Positions 61,656-64,000 of a stretch of 64,000 nt of DNA are shown here, in pieces. Numbering within the stretch: the first letter of the stretch is position 1; each line of letters begins with the position of its first letter. The translations under genes were made by a program, and so were the position numbers. This DNA is from an uncultured Pelagibacteraceae bacterium (lineage in GTDB: Bacteria > Pseudomonadota > Alphaproteobacteria > Pelagibacterales > Pelagibacteraceae). Below the pieces are notes generated by a model. It saw nothing but the letters and a program-made list of their open reading frames with translations. It had not been told where the DNA came from and made no database searches. Location: the NCBI GenBank assembly GCA_902611465.1, contig CACLZS010000004.1, forward strand, positions 21,953-85,952, in the 5' to 3' direction.

Positions 61656-63084
61656 AATTCTCCTCAATAAATTTATTTAATAATCTGACACCATATCCTG
61701 TTGCACCACCAGAATTTAGTGCTCCTGCATATTTAGAAAATGCCATTCCAGCAATATCTAAATGTGCCCACGGTGTTTTATTAATTATAAATCTTTGCAA
61801 AAATTGAGCCGCAGTAGTTGACCCAGCTCCTCCAACATAATTAATATTTTGCATATCAGCATTATTTGAATTCATTAATTTATTATAATTTTCGTGTAAA
61901 GGCATTTCCCATACCTTTTCTTCTACCTGTTCTCCAGCATCAAAAAGTTGTTTTGACAGTTTTTTATTATTTGACCATAAACCAGCATATTCGGATCCGA
62001 GTGCAACAATTATTGCTCCAGTTAATGTAGCTAAGTCAATAATTAAACTTGGTTTAAATTTCTCCTCAGTATAAGTAAGTGCATCAGCTAAAACTAGTCT
62101 TCCCTCAGCATCAGTATTTAAAACTTCAATGGTTTGTCCACTATAAGATTTTACAATATCTCCAGGTCTTTGTGCATTTGCTCCAGGCATGTTTTCAACT
62201 AATCCTACAACTCCAACTGCATTAATTTTAGATTTCCTTAAAGCAAGAGTTTTCATAAGACCAACTACGGTTGCAGAGCCTGCCATGTCATATGTCATAT
62301 CTTCCATAAATTTTGCAGGCTTAAGTGAAATTCCTCCAGTATCAAAACAAACACCTTTCCCAACGAAGGCTAAAGGTTTTGTTTTATTTTTATTTCCATT
62401 CCATTCTATTGTCACCAAATAAGAACCTCTTATACTACCTTGTCCAACACCAAGTAGTGCATTAAAACCTAATTTTTTTAATCTTTTTTTATCATATACT
62501 GTAACTTTTAGTCCAAACTTCCTCAGTTTAATAATTCTTTTCGCGTATTCATCTGGATGTAGAATATTACCAGGTTCAGAAACTAAATCTCTTGTAAGAA
62601 AAACTCCATCCAAAAGTGCATTTAATTTATTTCTTAATAAATTTGTCTGTTTAAAACTACTGCCAACAATACTTAAATTAATATTAACATTTTTTTTTTT
62701 GTCAGTTTTATAAAGATTAAAATTATAAGATTTAAGCTTTGCTCCATGAAGAAACTTTTCTAATTGAACATTAGTAAAAGAATTATTTTCTGCTTTTATA
62801 AAAGAATTTTCTTTCTTATTTTCCTTTAAAAAAACATATAATTTTGAACCAAGTTTTTCAAAATCTAGTGAAATTTTTGACTTAATGCAATTTACAAATA
62901 TATAACTTTTATCTTTATAATCTTTTGCCAGAAAATTTTGTTCTGAAAAAAGTTTATTTGAAAATACTGATTTTGATAATTGTTTAATTTCTTTACTTTT
63001 TATGACTTTTTGGGTCAGTAGAATAATCTCAGTATCTTTTGCGATTTTTGGTACTTTATTTACAAAATTTAAATTTAGCTTCAT
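61648..63084 (-). CDS. pepA: Leucyl aminopeptidase (M17 family)
   Basis: A 478-residue two-metal aminopeptidase. The N-terminal macro-like domain is poorly conserved; the catalytic domain has SEPGNILHPDEYA, LAFVGKGVCFDTGGISLKP with metal-ligand Lys/Asp, and the signature NTDAEGRLVLADAL. It recycles peptides in the cytoplasm. I use MKLNLNFVNKV at 63084 as start; a longer frame from 63210 adds 42 residues that run opposite to, and overlap, the divergent lptF start. Confidence 0.95.
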   Translation of the reverse strand: MKLNLNFVNKVPKIAKDTEIILLTQKVIKSKEIKQLSKSVFSNKLFSEQNFLAKDYKDKSYIFVNCIKSKISLDFEKLGSKLYVFLKENKKENSFIKAENNSFTNVQLEKFLHGAKLKSYNFNLYKTDKKKNVNINLSIVGSSFKQTNLLRNKLNALLDGVFLTRDLVSEPGNILHPDEYAKRIIKLRKFGLKVTVYDKKRLKKLGFNALLGVGQGSIRGSYLVTIEWNGNKNKTKPLAFVGKGVCFDTGGISLKPAKFMEDMTYDMAGSATVVGLMKTLALRKSKINAVGVVGLVENMPGANAQRPGDIVKSYSGQTIEVLNTDAEGRLVLADALTYTEEKFKPSLIIDLATLTGAIIVALGSEYAGLWSNNKKLSKQLFDAGEQVEEKVWEMPLHENYNKLMNSNNADMQNINYVGGAGSTTAAQFLQRFIINKTPWAHLDIAGMAFSKYAGALNSGGATGYGVRLLNKFIEENYE

Positions 63085-63139
63085 TTTTTTTGAAATTTTT
63101 ATTAGATATTGTTGTATATTTATTAAAACAATAATTTCA

Positions 63140-64000
63140 ATGAATAAATTAATATTTCGTAAATTTTCTTTAGATATACTAAATTTCTTTTTAATAGCCT
63201 CATTTAGCATTACTTTTATTGTTTGGATAATACAAGCAGTAAACTTTTTAGATTTAGTATCTGACGATGGTCACAGCCTTAAAGTATATTTTTACTATGT
63301 TACATTAAATTTGCCAAAAATATTCAGTAAAACAATAATCTTTGTATTTTTCATATCCATATTTTATGTGATAAATAAATATGATAATTCAAATGAGTTG
63401 ATCGTATTCTGGAATAATGGAATAAAAAAAATATATTTTATAAATTTTATTTTAAAATTATCATTAATCTTTTTAATTTTACAACTATTTCTAAACTTAA
63501 TTATTGTTCCAAAATCTCAAAGTTTAGCAAGACAATATATAAAAGATTCAAATATAGATTTTTTACCAAAATTAATTTCAGAAAAAAAATTCATAAATGT
63601 AGTTAAAAATCTTACTATTTTTGTTGAAGAATATAAAAATGACGGTGTTCTTAATAAAATATATATCAATGAAAAAATTAACGACGATCAATCAAAGATA
63701 ATTGTTGCTGATAGAGGAAAGATTATAAAAAAAAATAGTCAGTTTTTTTTAAGACTTTATGATGGAGGTATAACAAATATTAATAAAAAAAATTCATTTG
63801 CTTTAAATTTTTCTGAGACAGATTATGATTTATCAAATTTTTCAACAAAATCTATTACTCATCCAAAAACACAGGAAGTTAATTCAAATATTTTGATAGG
63901 TTGTTTTAAAGATTTTTTTTTAAATATAAATATGAACAATAATGAAGTATTCAAAAATAAGAAAAAGCAAACTTGTGAAGGTAGGAAACTTAAGTCGATT
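63140..64000 (+). CDS. lptF: LPS export permease LptF (YjgP/YjgQ family), 5' part
   Basis: The first 287 codons of a gene that runs off the right edge. MNKLIFRKFSLDILNFFLIA begins the first membrane segment; a second near residues 45-75 and a third near 95-120 follow, then the periplasmic jellyroll-like domain (FVEEYKNDGVLNKIYI). The LptF-type element LNLIIVPKSQSLARQYI is present near residue 121. LptF and LptG form the inner-membrane channel of the LPS exporter, and pepA divergent from lptF is a common order. There is no clear ribosome site before the ATG. The 55-base gap to pepA must hold both promoters. Confidence 0.85.
   Translation, partial: MNKLIFRKFSLDILNFFLIASFSITFIVWIIQAVNFLDLVSDDGHSLKVYFYYVTLNLPKIFSKTIIFVFFISIFYVINKYDNSNELIVFWNNGIKKIYFINFILKLSLIFLILQLFLNLIIVPKSQSLARQYIKDSNIDFLPKLISEKKFINVVKNLTIFVEEYKNDGVLNKIYINEKINDDQSKIIVADRGKIIKKNSQFFLRLYDGGITNINKKNSFALNFSETDYDLSNFSTKSITHPKTQEVNSNILIGCFKDFFLNINMNNNEVFKNKKKQTCEGRKLKSI

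Noticed and set aside
63085..63210. Longer pepA start at 63210
   Set aside because: The added 42 residues are not family-like and overlap the divergent lptF gene; MKLNLNF at 63084 fits.
1..64000. tRNA genes, CRISPR arrays, insertion sequences, phage genes
   Set aside because: All gaps were read; none has a cloverleaf, spaced repeats, transposase or integrase. The gaps are too short for most such elements.

Overview
The window comes from a very AT-rich, streamlined alphaproteobacterium of the SAR11/Pelagibacterales type. The case rests on the extreme A+T and Lys/Asn/Ile bias, near-zero gaps between genes, typical alphaproteobacterial neighbourhoods (aroQ-accB-accC with DUF2155 and NDUFA12; iscR-suf; hda next to purMN) and almost no regulators. 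This is inference from sequence; no species is named. I see no tRNA, rRNA, CRISPR array, insertion sequence or prophage gene, and no gene-free stretch longer than about 230 bases.

Positions 1-31,900 are an accessory carbon-uptake and catabolism block. From left to right it holds: a sugar ABC transporter with an SDR, a ROK kinase and a second SDR (1-6054); a tripartite tricarboxylate transporter tctCBA (6056-9032), divergent from a PdxA-like dehydrogenase and an L-rhamnonate-dehydratase-like enzyme (9104-11275); a long leftward operon running iolD, two oxidoreductases, a ribose-type ABC transporter, fucU and rbsK (19592-11276); an aldehyde dehydrogenase plus HpaI-type aldolase (19648-21881); a PanB-like enzyme with a DUF1907/C11orf54-type protein (21878-23658); a rightward string of a PanE-like reductase, two Fe(II)/2-oxoglutarate oxygenases and a hydroxyacid dehydrogenase (23722-27495); iolE and iolG with another Gfo/Idh enzyme (27490-30567); and an EamA exporter with a YbaK-type editing protein (30575-31944). 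These fit oxidation of cyclitols (inositol) and of aldonic or deoxy-sugar acids (rhamnonate-like) to pyruvate and lactaldehyde. No transcription factor is encoded in this block.

Positions 32,000-64,000 are housekeeping: glnA; an iscR-sufBCDSU-sufT-iscA iron-sulfur operon with a clear IscR operator; a hydrolase with a 3' frameshift; anmK, tyrS, a YhdP/AsmA-like protein, prfB with an intact programmed +1 frameshift, and PBP1A; an RNase E/G that lacks its zinc-link cysteines; thiSG, aroQ, accBC, DUF2155, NDUFA12, a stand-alone class II ribonucleotide reductase C-terminal (TSCPD) domain, aspS, hda, purMN, ndk, pepA and the start of lptF.

Two genome-scale patterns stand out. All 11 convergent gene pairs end within -11 to +7 bases of each other, most with abutting or shared stop codons and none with a terminator hairpin. 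The three clear intrinsic-terminator hairpins each sit directly after a solute-binding-protein gene, inside an operon.
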